Assembly (NCBI GenBank): GCA_963730065.1 | Contig: CAVSQL010000010.1 | Coordinates: forward strand, 62,001 to 126,000 | Length of the DNA stretch: 64,000 nucleotides | Direction of reading: 5' to 3' | Source: UBA9676 sp963730065 | Lineage (GTDB): Bacteria; Actinomycetota; Actinomycetes; Streptosporangiales; Streptosporangiaceae | Shown here: in pieces, positions 34,018-43,029 of the stretch | Position numbering within the stretch: position 1 is the stretch's first letter | Layout of the letters: each line of letters starts with the position of its first letter | Position numbers and translations under genes: made by a program | Notes under the pieces: generated by a model | What the model saw: the letters and a program-made list of their open reading frames with translations, nothing else | Told to the model about the DNA's origin: nothing | The model's database searches: none

Positions 34018-34036
34018 AGTTCCGATAATCGGAACT
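34018..34036. promoter_or_regulatory. IclR-type palindromic operator
   Basis: AGTTCCGATAATCGGAACT has 9-bp inverted arms around one central base. It lies 50 bp before the IclR gene start at 34086 and about 24 bp upstream of the divergent dehydrogenase/permease unit. This length and symmetry fit an IclR dimer-of-dimers half site. It is the best palindrome in the divergent region. Confidence 0.7.
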
Positions 34037-34085
34037 AAAATCCAAAACCTGAACGCATGATGCGACAGCGGGATGGTCGGGTCAA

Positions 34086-34922
34086 GTGGCCAAGCGAGCC
34101 AGCGATCAACAAGACGGGCAGCAGGCGCCGCTTACCGGGGCTGACCGGGTCTTGGCCGCGCTCAAGCAGCTGGGTGAATATCCCGAGGGTGCGCGCCTGG
34201 ATGACCTGGCGCGCGACCTCGCCTCACCGAAATCCTCGACGCACCGTGCGCTTGCGGCGCTGCGCCGCGCTGGCCTGGCCACCCAAGATGAGCATGGCCG
34301 CTACCGGCTGAGCCTCGACTTGGTGCAGCTCGCGTTCCGGCATCACGACGCCCTGCAAGAAACTGCTCCAGTGCGCCCGCTGCTGGCCGCTCTGGCGGAG
34401 CGTTTCGGTGAGACTGCCCACTTCGCGCGGCTGGAAGGCAGCGAGATCGTCTATCTGGGCAAGGTGGTCCCCGCGGGGTCAGGAGCGCAGATGACATCGG
34501 TCATCGGCGGGCGGAATCCAGCTCATTGCACCGGGTTGGGCAAGGTGCTCCTCTCTCATGTCCTCCCCGACCGAGGCGCCGTGGACCGTTACCTCCGCGA
34601 CTTTGGCCCGCTTGAACGCCGGACCTCGCAAACGCTGGTGACCAGCGAGCGGCTGGACCGCGAACTCCAGCTGACCAGGACCCGCCACTATGCCGTCGAT
34701 CGCCAGGAAAGCGATGTCGGCATCGTCTGCATCGCGTTCCCGGTCTTCCTCGGATCGCCGGTGCTGCCCTCCGCGGCGGTCAGCGTGGCCGCCCTCGCGC
34801 AGCGAACGCCGCTGCGGAAGCTGACCGGGGCGGCCGATGAGATCCGGGCCATGATCGCCAGCCAGCTCGGGGCGGCCGCCGTTCTGCCGAGACCGTCATC
34901 GCCAGCAGACGCGGTCGCCTGA
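34086..34922 (+). CDS. IclR family transcriptional regulator
   Basis: Product of 278 residues from GTG 34086. N-terminal winged helix: GADRVLAALKQLGEYPEGAR, LDDLARDLASPKSSTHRALA and AALRRAGLATQDEHGRYRLS. The C-terminal effector domain has GETAHFARLEGSEIVYLGKV, AHCTGLGKVLLSHVLPDRGA and AVDRQESDVGIVCIAFPVFL, the standard IclR cavity motifs. It should control the amidohydrolase/permease unit on one side or the dehydratase gene on the other, responding to a small acid. It is 32 bp before the enolase-superfamily gene on the same strand. Confidence 0.92.
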   Translation: MAKRASDQQDGQQAPLTGADRVLAALKQLGEYPEGARLDDLARDLASPKSSTHRALAALRRAGLATQDEHGRYRLSLDLVQLAFRHHDALQETAPVRPLLAALAERFGETAHFARLEGSEIVYLGKVVPAGSGAQMTSVIGGRNPAHCTGLGKVLLSHVLPDRGAVDRYLRDFGPLERRTSQTLVTSERLDRELQLTRTRHYAVDRQESDVGIVCIAFPVFLGSPVLPSAAVSVAALAQRTPLRKLTGAADEIRAMIASQLGAAAVLPRPSSPADAVA

Positions 34923-34954
34923 ACGCCGCACTCACCGTCACCAGGAGGCACGGC

Positions 34955-36118
34955 ATGAGGATCGAGCGGCTGCAGACCTTGGTTGTCAGCGTGCCCTACC
35001 TGCACGACGAAGTGAGCTCGCGCATACACCGCGGCGGGGTAACGGATGTGATCGTCAAGCTGACGACCGACGATGGGGCGGTGGGATGGGGTGAGAGCTG
35101 CAGCGGCGCCGACGTCGCATCGGTCGAAAAAGCCGTTGCCTCGGCCGAGCCGTTCCTGATCGGGCGCGATCCATGGGACGGAGAGGCGATCTTCCAGGAC
35201 TTCTTCAAGACCGGGCTGTGGGACTTCCGGGCCCCCACTGGTTACTTCGCGTTCGCCGGGATCGACCAGGCACTATGGGACCTCCGTGGCAAAGCGGCCG
35301 GGCAGCCGGTCTACCGCCTGCTCGGCGGCGCTCTGCGCGATGAGGCTGATTACTTCTACTACCTTGCGCGCGGCAGCGCCGAGGACATCACCCGGCAATG
35401 CGCGGACGGCGTAGCCCGCGGCTACACCTGCTTCTACCTCAAGGTAGGCGTCGATGCCGCCGCTGAGACCACGATGCTCGCCGCGATACGGGAGACGATC
35501 GGAGACGAGCGCAAGATCCGCATCGACGCGAACGAGGCCTGGTCGGTGCCGGAGGCAGTGAAGATCCTCCGGCGCTGGGACGCCGAGTTCACCCTCGACT
35601 TCTGCGAGGCCCCCGTCCCTGGCCGCCCGGTCGCAGCCATGCGGGAGGTACGCGAGCAAACCTCGGTGTGCATCTCCGCTAACGAATGGCTGTGGGGGCC
35701 AGCCGAAGTACTCGAGATGATCAACGGCCGCGGAGCCGACGTGCTGTGCTTCAGCGCCTACTGGGTCGGGACCATCCGCAGATTCCTCAACCTGTCCCTG
35801 CTAGCTGACCATCACGCACTAGGGGTATGCAAGCACACCCACGGCGAACTCGGCATCGCCGCGGCAGCCGGCCACCACGTGCTCCTCACCATGCCTAACG
35901 CCGTCGACGGCAACCAGCAAACCGCATCAATCATGGAAGACGACATCCTCGCCGAGCCGCTGCCGATCAGGGACGGACCGCGGTGGGGCCGGCCCAAGCA
36001 GCCAGGCCTGGGCATCGAAATTGACGAGCAGAAACTAGCCCGATACCACAACTTGTACATGGAACGCGGGCAATTCCTTCCCTACCGTAATCCAGCGCAG
36101 CAGAGCCGGGTCCGTTAG
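34955..36118 (+). CDS. Enolase-superfamily sugar-acid dehydratase (mandelate racemase/MLE type)
   Basis: Product of 387 residues. Capping domain at the N-terminus (MRIERLQTLVVSVPYLHDEV), then a TIM barrel with YLKVG (Lys163 as candidate base), RIDANEAW (Asp191 metal ligand), FCEAP (Glu218), SANEW (Glu244) and KHTHGELG (His294/His296). The metal triad Asp-Glu-Glu is intact. Members dehydrate aldonates to 2-keto-3-deoxy acids. With a KDG kinase, KDPG aldolase and lactonase close by, dehydration of gluconate, galactonate or a similar aldonate is the likely job. The KxK pair is incomplete in my reading, so the precise reaction is open. Confidence 0.87.
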   Translation: MRIERLQTLVVSVPYLHDEVSSRIHRGGVTDVIVKLTTDDGAVGWGESCSGADVASVEKAVASAEPFLIGRDPWDGEAIFQDFFKTGLWDFRAPTGYFAFAGIDQALWDLRGKAAGQPVYRLLGGALRDEADYFYYLARGSAEDITRQCADGVARGYTCFYLKVGVDAAAETTMLAAIRETIGDERKIRIDANEAWSVPEAVKILRRWDAEFTLDFCEAPVPGRPVAAMREVREQTSVCISANEWLWGPAEVLEMINGRGADVLCFSAYWVGTIRRFLNLSLLADHHALGVCKHTHGELGIAAAAGHHVLLTMPNAVDGNQQTASIMEDDILAEPLPIRDGPRWGRPKQPGLGIEIDEQKLARYHNLYMERGQFLPYRNPAQQSRVR

Positions 36119-36224
36119 TACTAATGCTCACATCCACATCTCGCAGCTCACCAGGGGCATGAGCTTACGGCATGCTGTTTGACGCCAAGACTTCATTCAG
36201 AACGAACAGAACTGGGAGGTCAGG

Positions 36225-37118
36225 TTGGCACCGAGACAATGGACCACTGAAAAGCTGGCAGCGGGACTAGGCTGGCCTGAAGGGCCCGCGGTGCTCGATG
36301 ATGGCCGGGTCGTCTTCGTCGAGACTTTTCAAGGACGCCTCAGCATCTGGGACCGCAACCATGGTGTCCAGCAGTATGCCGACATCGGAGGCGGCCCCAA
36401 CGCGGCAGCAGTTGGCGCAGACGGCAACATCTACATCACCCAAAACGGCGGGATCGTCGGCCCATGGCGATCACCCCGGCCACAATCTCCCTCGATCCAG
36501 CGCATCAGTGCCGCAGGCCACGTGGACACAGTGGTCACCACGACGGCGTCGCGGGCGCTCAGCGCGCCAAACGACCTCGCCTTCAGCCCTGACGGCTGCC
36601 TCTACTTCACTGACCCGGGAGGCGAATACTCCCCGGGCAGCCAGCCCGACCCCGGATACATATGCGTACTCAGGCCGGACGGCTCCTGCGAAGTACTGCA
36701 GGAAACAGGCCGAGCATACCCCAACGGAATCGTGGTAGAACCAGATGGAAGCATCGTCTGGGTTGAGTCCTACACCAGAGTGGTTCGCCGACGCCGAACG
36801 AATTCCGTAGTAGAGGACGTATGTGTCCTTCCAGAAGCCGGCGCCCCGGACGGGCTGGCCATATCGTCCGACGGGGAGCTGTACATTACCGCCACCAAGG
36901 CGAAGGGGATCGATATCCTCGGAAATGACGGCACCCACAAGGGCTTCATCCCCGTTGACGGCATACCCACGAACTGCGCATTCGATGGGGATGTGCTATA
37001 TGTCACAGATGGCGGCGGTCTTGGGCTGTCCGGCCAAATAGAACTAACCGGGCAGCTCTGGGCAATCAAGATCGCAGGTGCCCGCGGGATGCCCCTGCAC
37101 CGTGGCCAAGTCGGTTAG
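36225..37118 (+). CDS. SMP-30/gluconolactonase-like sugar lactonase
   Basis: Product of 297 residues from TTG 36225, eight bases after GGGAGGTCAGG. Six-bladed beta-propeller family: GLGWPEGPAVLDDGRVVFVE (Glu metal ligand), GGGPNAAAVGADGNIYITQN, APNDLAFSPDGCLYFTDPGG (Asn ligand), YPNGIVVEPDGSIVWVES, and GAPDGLAISSDGELYITATK (Asp ligand). It hydrolyses aldonolactones to aldonates and needs a divalent ion. Same strand as the dehydratase gene (106-bp gap), which would then use its product. Substrate unknown. Confidence 0.88.
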   Translation: MAPRQWTTEKLAAGLGWPEGPAVLDDGRVVFVETFQGRLSIWDRNHGVQQYADIGGGPNAAAVGADGNIYITQNGGIVGPWRSPRPQSPSIQRISAAGHVDTVVTTTASRALSAPNDLAFSPDGCLYFTDPGGEYSPGSQPDPGYICVLRPDGSCEVLQETGRAYPNGIVVEPDGSIVWVESYTRVVRRRRTNSVVEDVCVLPEAGAPDGLAISSDGELYITATKAKGIDILGNDGTHKGFIPVDGIPTNCAFDGDVLYVTDGGGLGLSGQIELTGQLWAIKIAGARGMPLHRGQVG

Positions 37119-37255
37119 CAGACCTTCCACCCAACGCCTACCGCCGGTTGGGCCGTCCTGCAGTCATATTCCCCAGCTGAGAAGCGTCCGCGAAACTCAG
37201 CAACCGAGGCTTACCCGCCTCTCCGAACGGCATCGCTGTTCACTGGGGCGGATGG

Positions 37256-37900
37256 TCACGATCCAGCGGCCTTCAATGTGGCTAGCAGGTGGCGGGCACG
37301 CCGCGAGATTTCCTGGGAATCTCCCATCGTCAGCTCCCGTCCGACACCGACGGCCACGGCACCGGCGTTGATCCAGTCCGCCGCCCGATCAATCCGGACA
37401 CCGCCGGTCGGCACCAGCGGCAAGTGCGGCAGCGCAGCCCGCACGTCCTTCAGGGCAGATGGCGTCCAGGCAGTCGCCGGAAATACCTTGATCAGGTCAG
37501 CGCCCGCCTGATACGCCTGAACCATTTCGCTGGGAGTAAGGACCCCAGGAATTACGGCCAGGCCGCCGGCGTGTCCGCGCGAGACAACTGCCGGGTTTAG
37601 GTTCGGGGCGACCAGGAACGCGGCGCCGGCCGCCTCCGCGTCTGACGCCATCGCCACGTCCAGTACGGTGCCGGCGCCTACCCAGCTGCCTTCGGGCCGC
37701 TCTCCGGTAAGCACGCCGATCGCGTCCAGGGCCCCAGGGCTCGTCAATGCCACCTCGACCGCGCTCAGGCCAGCAGCAAAAAGCGCCCGGCCGGCGGCTA
37801 TCGCCAGCGCCGGGCTGCTCGTGCGGATGACCGCGATCAGCCGCTGTGTCAGCATCGTCCGCACCGCAGGATGGGTGGGCCGGTCACCGGCCGATGGCAT
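37256..37900 (-). CDS. eda: 2-dehydro-3-deoxyphosphogluconate (KDPG) aldolase
   Basis: Product of 214 residues from ATG 37900 (frame open to 37951). Class I TIM-barrel aldolase: RLIAVIRTSSPALAIAAGRA at the start, VEVALTSPGALDAIG with the Glu, GAGTVLDVAMASDAEAAGAA, and ADLIKVFPATAW with the Schiff-base Lys, followed by VPTGGVRIDRAADWINAGAV. It cleaves KDPG to pyruvate and glyceraldehyde 3-phosphate, or the analogous KDPGal. Its start overlaps the end of the kinase gene by 17 bp, so the two are coupled and sequential in the pathway. Confidence 0.92.
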   Translation of the reverse strand: MPSAGDRPTHPAVRTMLTQRLIAVIRTSSPALAIAAGRALFAAGLSAVEVALTSPGALDAIGVLTGERPEGSWVGAGTVLDVAMASDAEAAGAAFLVAPNLNPAVVSRGHAGGLAVIPGVLTPSEMVQAYQAGADLIKVFPATAWTPSALKDVRAALPHLPLVPTGGVRIDRAADWINAGAVAVGVGRELTMGDSQEISRRARHLLATLKAAGS

Positions 37901-38879
37901 TGCCGTCCTCCAGGAATCTGCCGACCTCCACCAGCGTCGGGGCACCCTCAATGTCGCCGGGCACGACTACTGTCATCGCCCCGCAAGCGGCAGCCCGCAC
38001 CAGGGCATCGCTGATCGGCAGACCCGCCAGGAGGGCAGATAGCAGCCCGGCGGCGAAGGCATCCCCGGCGCCGACCGGATCCACCGCCCGTACCGAGAAC
38101 GCATGTTGCGACCAGCAGCCCAGACCGTCTGAGGCCCAGGCCCCGGCCGCACCGCGCTTGATGACGACGAGCTGGCTGCCACGGTCCAGAAAGAAGCCGG
38201 CAATCTTCGGGTCCGGACCAGAGATCCCGCTTATGGCCGCGGCTTCGTCCTCCCCAGCGATGACCACATCCGCGAATGCGCACAACCGCCGCAGATCGTC
38301 AAGCTGGTCGGCCAGCGGAGCAAGTTTGCGGCGGATGTTGGGGTCGACGACTACCAGCACACCAGCGTCCCGGGCAGTCTGCACGGCCGCGAAAGTCGCC
38401 TCCCGGGCCGACGGTGACAGCATCGCCGTGATACCGGTGGCCACCAGGATCCGGGCAGAGCTGACCACGTGGCCGGTGACTTGCTCCGCACCCAACCGGC
38501 TGCCCGCCGATCCAGCTCTGAAGTAGGTGACGGTGACCGGGCGGTCAGCGTGCGCATCCCGGACCAGCATCCCGGTCGGGGCGGAGGGATCAACCAGGAG
38601 CCTATCTGTGTTCACCTGCTCCCCCCGCAATGCTCGCAACACCAGCTGCCCATGCGGATCATCACCAACTCGGCCGATGAACGAGACCTCGTGACCGAGA
38701 CGCGCCAGGCCGACCGCCACATTGAATTCTGCGCCCGCCACAGTCCGGCGGAACTGCGTCGCGGACGCCAGCGGTTCACCCGGAGAGGCGACAAAGACGA
38801 CCAGCGCTTCCCCGAACGTCACGACGTCGGGTCCGCCCCCGCCAGCCGGCACGGCCAAGGTCGTTGCGGCGCCTGTCAT
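37884..38879 (-). CDS. kdgK: Ribokinase-like sugar kinase, probably 2-keto-3-deoxygluconate kinase
   Basis: Product of 331 residues from ATG 38879, preceded by GGAAGGAGCC. PfkB fold: VVTFGEALVVFVASPGEPLA (start), GAEFNVAVGLARLGHEVSFI (GxNVAVxLARLG, substrate loop), and AVDPVGAGDAFAAGLLSALL (signature with the catalytic Asp and anion hole). DPNIRRKLAP, VVIKRGAAGAWASD also match KdgK-type proteins. It phosphorylates KDG to KDPG at the expense of ATP; the next gene, the aldolase, cleaves that product. A conserved RxxR-type pattern that would prove KDG use cannot be read, so ribose- or fructose-type substrates remain possible. Confidence 0.88.
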   Translation of the reverse strand: MTGAATTLAVPAGGGGPDVVTFGEALVVFVASPGEPLASATQFRRTVAGAEFNVAVGLARLGHEVSFIGRVGDDPHGQLVLRALRGEQVNTDRLLVDPSAPTGMLVRDAHADRPVTVTYFRAGSAGSRLGAEQVTGHVVSSARILVATGITAMLSPSAREATFAAVQTARDAGVLVVVDPNIRRKLAPLADQLDDLRRLCAFADVVIAGEDEAAAISGISGPDPKIAGFFLDRGSQLVVIKRGAAGAWASDGLGCWSQHAFSVRAVDPVGAGDAFAAGLLSALLAGLPISDALVRAAACGAMTVVVPGDIEGAPTLVEVGRFLEDGNAIGR

Positions 38880-39097
38880 TGCCTGGCTCCTTCCAGCTTC
38901 CTGTCCAGGATGCGCGCGAGCGAGCCGGGCCAGCGAGGTCTCGCCGGGGACACGCCGGTCGTGTCGACCTGCTGGTGAACTGGCCTCACGGATCCTCCAC
39001 ATTCGCCGGGTTTGCGACTTCAACGCGGCATGGCCCCGTCGCGATCTGGCGATCGAGAAACGGCGTGAAGTCACCAATCGTGATCACTCAGAGATCG

Positions 39098-39916
39098 CTA
39101 ATCCGAGTTATACGGCAGGGCCGGCCCCGACGGCAGGGCAGCCATGAGCCCGCCGTCGGCATGAACAGTTGCGCCGGTGACAAAAGAGGCCGCATCGCTG
39201 GCCAGGAACAGTGCGACGGATGCCAGTTCCTCCGGACGGCCGAGCCGTCCGAGCGGGTGGCTGGCGGCGAGCCGTGCCAGTTGCGCGCCAGGATCGGCGG
39301 CCACCTGGATCTCACGGCGCACCATGGGAGTGTCTACCGTTCCGGGCACCAGCGCATTCACGCGAATCCCATGCGGTGCAGCCTCCAGTGCCAGCGCCCG
39401 CGTCAGCGCGTGCACGCCACCTTTGGATGCCGCGTAGGCCGCAGCATCGGGGACCGTCGCCAGCGCATGAGGAGACGACGTTATGACCAGCACGCCGGAC
39501 CCTTGCCGGTACATGTGACGCAGCCCCGCCCGGCACACCAGGAACACCCCGGTCAGGTTCACCCCGACCACACGGTGCCACTCGGCGAGGGATACGTCAG
39601 TGGCTGCTCTCATGGATTCCAGGCCGGCGTTCGCGTGCATCACATCCAGCCGGCCTTCGGTGGCGACGATGCCTTCCACCATCGCGTCCACCGCGTCGGC
39701 GTCCGCCACATCACAGCTCACATACCGGGCATCTCCCCCGGCGGCGACTATGCCGCTCACAGTGCGGTGGGCATCGTCGGCTGCGACGTCCGCCACGATG
39801 ACGTGTGCCCCAGCAGTGGCAAACGCCATCGCTGACGCCGCGCCGATTCCCGTCGCCCCGCCGGAGACGCAGACCACCTGGCCGGTGAAATTGAAGGTTG
39901 CCTTCGCAGGGCTCAT
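39098..39916 (-). CDS. SDR family oxidoreductase
   Basis: Product of 272 residues from ATG 39916 after GGATGGGGGT. Cofactor motif VVCVSGGATGIGAASAMAFA (TGxxxGIG), then VSCDVADADAVDAMV (Asp at strand 4 favouring NAD), VMHANAGLESM (NAG), VLVITSSPHALATV and DAAAYAASKGGVHALTRALA (Ser, YxxxK catalytic set), and VNALVPGTVDTPM. It oxidises a sugar or sugar acid hydroxyl, or reduces a ketone. It ends 218 bp before the kinase gene and starts near the SelA-like gene, inside the same catabolic operon. The substrate is probably the imported sugar or its derivative. Confidence 0.92.
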   Translation of the reverse strand: MSPAKATFNFTGQVVCVSGGATGIGAASAMAFATAGAHVIVADVAADDAHRTVSGIVAAGGDARYVSCDVADADAVDAMVEGIVATEGRLDVMHANAGLESMRAATDVSLAEWHRVVGVNLTGVFLVCRAGLRHMYRQGSGVLVITSSPHALATVPDAAAYAASKGGVHALTRALALEAAPHGIRVNALVPGTVDTPMVRREIQVAADPGAQLARLAASHPLGRLGRPEELASVALFLASDAASFVTGATVHADGGLMAALPSGPALPYNSD

Positions 39917-39975
39917 ACCCCCATCCTTTCGTCGCTGCGGCGTGACCTGCGGGACGGGCGGTGACGACAGGCCGG

Positions 39976-41127
39976 TCACCGGGCTGGCTTCGGCGTCGGC
40001 CGGCTGGTCCGCCCAAACTGGTCCCGGATCGCGTCCAGCACGGCGTGGTCCTCACCGGGCGCCAGCGTGTCCGGGGTGAGGAAGAACCCGTGCTTTCCGT
40101 CGGCAGCGACCGCGATCCGCGGATCGCGCTGCCACAGTTGCCGCACCACTTCGGCGGCGCTCACGCCGGCCCGGGCGGCGTCCACACAGACGTGCAGCCG
40201 GGGAGAGGGCTGACCTGCCTCGTTCGGATACGCGCGTGCGGCCGTCACCCCGGGCAAGCTGTTAAGCTCCGCCGACCACCGCGCAACGGTCGCCTCCCAG
40301 GCTGACTGTTGCGCCGGGTGGTCAAGGGCCAGGTAGCGCCGAACGGCCGCCAGCAGTCCCAGCATCTCCTCCTTCCCGACCTTCATCGCTCTGGCCAGCC
40401 GCTGATAAGGCGCCCCGTTTGCGCGGACGGCCTCGATCATGGCTGCCTTGCCGAGCACAAGGCCGGTCGCCTGCGGGCCGCGCAATGCCTTGCCGCCGGA
40501 GAACAGCGCCAGATCCGCGCCAGCCCGAGTGAAGGCCCACAGGTTCTCGGCTGGAGGCAGCTGTGCTGCGGCGTCAACGACCACGGGAATCCCGCGAGCG
40601 TGGGCGATGCGCACGGTCTCGGCAAGATTGAGCGTTCCGGGTGACAGGTGGCAGCCCGCGACCCAGAGCACCATTGCTGTGTTGGTCCCGAGCACGGCCT
40701 CGAGTTCCCAGTCGAAGGTCTGGATCGCATTGCCGATCTGGACGATCCGGCCGCCTGTCAGCTCTACCGCCCGGTCGTATGGAATCCGGTGCCCACAGTG
40801 CATCACCACTTCGGTCGGCAAGCCGTGCCCGCTGGGCATCCGGCTGATGGCAGCGGGATCGCCCTTGGTCGCGCAGGCCAGGACCGAGAGCGCGAGGCCG
40901 GCGGCGGCACCGGCGCTGACATAGCCAGCCTCGTTGCGCGTGAGCCGGGCAAGTTCCGCACCGACCGCCGCCTGCAACTCGTGCATGTCGACATGGCTGC
41001 CGGCGGCCATCCGCATCGCATCCACGACCTCATCGGGCATGACCGATCCGCCAAGGTCTGTGAGTGTGGCCGCAGCGTTAATGACTCTGCGGACTCCGAG
41101 AGAGGCATAGCTCAGCGGTTCCGGCAC
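39976..41127 (-). CDS. SelA-like PLP-dependent enzyme (DgaE-type ammonia lyase candidate)
   Basis: Product of 383 residues with the fold type I aminotransferase-V layout used by SelA and its relatives. It starts PLSYASLGVRRVINAAATLT; MPSGHGLPTEVVMHCGHRIP is the cofactor pocket; VVVDAAAQLPPAENLWAFTR holds the PLP-binding Asp; and LALFSGGKALRGPQATGLVL the Schiff-base Lys. It lacks the long extensions of true SelA. DgaE of the D-glucosaminate pathway is a SelA homologue that makes a 2-keto-3-deoxy-6-phosphate from an amino sugar acid, and here the gene is with a KDPG aldolase and kinase. A similar ammonia-lyase or a D-amino-acid/threonine-like elimination is the best guess. Confidence 0.8.
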   Translation of the reverse strand: MPEPLSYASLGVRRVINAAATLTDLGGSVMPDEVVDAMRMAAGSHVDMHELQAAVGAELARLTRNEAGYVSAGAAAGLALSVLACATKGDPAAISRMPSGHGLPTEVVMHCGHRIPYDRAVELTGGRIVQIGNAIQTFDWELEAVLGTNTAMVLWVAGCHLSPGTLNLAETVRIAHARGIPVVVDAAAQLPPAENLWAFTRAGADLALFSGGKALRGPQATGLVLGKAAMIEAVRANGAPYQRLARAMKVGKEEMLGLLAAVRRYLALDHPAQQSAWEATVARWSAELNSLPGVTAARAYPNEAGQPSPRLHVCVDAARAGVSAAEVVRQLWQRDPRIAVAADGKHGFFLTPDTLAPGEDHAVLDAIRDQFGRTSRPTPKPAR

Positions 41128-41224
41128 GGGTGGGCCCCTTACCAGGCTTCCCAGATGGCCGTCAACGCGGTCAGCTCAACTACCGCCTCTGTAGTTACCT
41201 GGAGACTGAGCCGCCGCATCCTGG

Positions 41225-42046
41225 TTACTTTCCTATTCCAGCGGTCATGCCCCGGATGAAGAACCGCTGGCTGGCCAGATACAAAACGATCATCGGCAGG
41301 ATCGACAGCAAGACACCGGTCATGATCAGCGGCTCGTTCGTGGCGAAGCGGCCCTGAGACAAGGCGAGGCCTGCCATCAGTGTGCGGGCACTGTTGTTCT
41401 GCAGGAAGACCAGTGCGTACAGTAGCTCGTTCCATACCCAAATAGCGTTAACAATCACCAGGGTGAAAACGGTGGGCAGGGACAGTGGCATGACTATGCG
41501 TATCAGTATCCGCCCATGAGACGCACCATCGACTGTGGCAGCCTCGATCAGCTCGCGCGGCAGCTCGCGGAAGAAATTCGCTAGGAAGAATACTGAGAAC
41601 GGAATCAGCAATCCAGTGTAGATGAGCATCACGGAGGGCAGGGTGTTTATCAGGCCCAGCTGCACCATCACGGCGAACAGCGGCACCAGCAAAGCGACGG
41701 GTGGGATAGCTATCAGCCCGATGTTCATACTGTAGAAGGCCCGGCGCCCGAAGAATTTTCCAAACACCACTGCGTACGCCGCGAAGACCGAGACAACCGT
41801 AGCCGCCCCGACTGAAATGAGGGTCACCAGCACGCTGTTGCTTGTCCACCGGAGGAACGGCATCTGCGCCAGCAGCGACGAAAGATTCGACAATGTTGGA
41901 GCGGACGGCAGGCCCGTCGGGTTCAGGGTGAAAGCACTGTTCGTCTTCAATGCGGTCTGCACCACAAACCACAATGGGTACAGCGAGATGACGCTGAGCA
42001 GGATCAAAAGTACATGTGAACTGGCCGTGGTCAAATTGCGTTTCAT
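41225..42046 (-). CDS. Carbohydrate ABC transporter permease (MalG type)
   Basis: Product of 273 residues, six helices, starting ATG 42046 that overlaps the upstream permease gene by 4 bp. The EAA loop reads REEA-like as ELPRELIEAATVDGASHGRI followed by LIRIVMPLSLPTVFT, where the ATPase coupling helix docks. The helix LLSVISLYPLWFVVQTALKT at the N-terminus and the end LYLASQRFFIRGMTAGIGK are the MalG-like signature. Pairs with the MalF-type partner for sugar uptake. Confidence 0.92.
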   Translation of the reverse strand: MKRNLTTASSHVLLILLSVISLYPLWFVVQTALKTNSAFTLNPTGLPSAPTLSNLSSLLAQMPFLRWTSNSVLVTLISVGAATVVSVFAAYAVVFGKFFGRRAFYSMNIGLIAIPPVALLVPLFAVMVQLGLINTLPSVMLIYTGLLIPFSVFFLANFFRELPRELIEAATVDGASHGRILIRIVMPLSLPTVFTLVIVNAIWVWNELLYALVFLQNNSARTLMAGLALSQGRFATNEPLIMTGVLLSILPMIVLYLASQRFFIRGMTAGIGK

Positions 42047-43029
42047 AGTGCGACCCGCTCACCGCGGGAGCGGAGCCGCAGATAGATAATGATGAATACG
42101 CTAGCCACCGCGAGAAGTACGACAGCTGCTGCTGACGCGAGGCCGACAGCGCCCTGCTGGAACCCGTTCTGATAGATATAATATTCCATAACGCTCGAAG
42201 AATATGCGGGCCCAGCCTGAGTAAGCACGAAGACATATGTGAAGACGGCGCTCAGCATCGTGATGGCTTCGATCATCACGAAGAGCCCAATTATCCGCCT
42301 TATGTGGGGGATCAGGATATACCATTGAATCCGCCAGCCGCTGGCGCCGTCAATTCGGGCCGCCTCTATTAGCTCCTGTGGGACGGCGAGGAGTGCTGCC
42401 GTCAGCACGACCACGCCGAATCCGAGTTGCTGCCAGATGATGACGGCGCCGATGGTCGGAATTGCCCAGTGGGCCGAGCCCAGCCAGTCCTTGGCGAGGC
42501 CACCCAAATGCCACTGGTGCAACAAGCTGTTCACTATGCCGCTCTGCGACAGCAGATATGAAAAGGTCAGCCCGATCGCGGTGGCTGGCAGGACGTAAGG
42601 CAGGAAGACGATCGCCTGGTATACCTTCATTCTTCGGTACCCGGCGTTAATCGCTAGCGCGATCCCGATTGCCAGCACCGTCATGACGGGCACCGCCGTG
42701 AGCAGCTTCAGGTTATCCAGCACCGAACGAATGAACACCGGGTCATGCCACAATTCCAGGTAGTTCCCGGTGCCAACGTAGACAGGCTGCTGGATCGTGC
42801 CTGCATAGAAGGAGAACCGGGCGACCTCGACCAGTGGGTAACCGAAGGTCGCGGCCAGGGCGACGACCGCCGGAAGCACGAACGCATATGACCAGCCGCG
42901 CCAGGTGATGCGGCTGCGGAGCCGCAGCCACAGTGACAACCGCGGTGCACCCCCGGTCCGGCCTGCCGGCGGTGGTGCTGAGGGCAGGCCGGACCGGGCG
43001 GTGCTGCTGGCCGGCGGGGCGTCAGCCAC
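42043..43029 (-). CDS. Sugar ABC transporter permease (MalF type)
   Basis: Product of 328 residues from GTG 43029, overlapping the binding-protein gene stop by 8 bp. Six helices with an N-terminal cytoplasmic extension of about 45 residues (Pro/Arg-rich). The EAA-type loop is AVPQELIEAARIDGASGWRI followed by QWYILIPHIRRIIGLFVMIE. It forms the heterodimeric channel with the 41225 gene product. The start overlap and codirectional order fix it in the binding protein-permease-permease operon. Confidence 0.92.
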   Translation of the reverse strand: MADAPPASSTARSGLPSAPPPAGRTGGAPRLSLWLRLRSRITWRGWSYAFVLPAVVALAATFGYPLVEVARFSFYAGTIQQPVYVGTGNYLELWHDPVFIRSVLDNLKLLTAVPVMTVLAIGIALAINAGYRRMKVYQAIVFLPYVLPATAIGLTFSYLLSQSGIVNSLLHQWHLGGLAKDWLGSAHWAIPTIGAVIIWQQLGFGVVVLTAALLAVPQELIEAARIDGASGWRIQWYILIPHIRRIIGLFVMIEAITMLSAVFTYVFVLTQAGPAYSSSVMEYYIYQNGFQQGAVGLASAAAVVLLAVASVFIIIYLRLRSRGERVAL

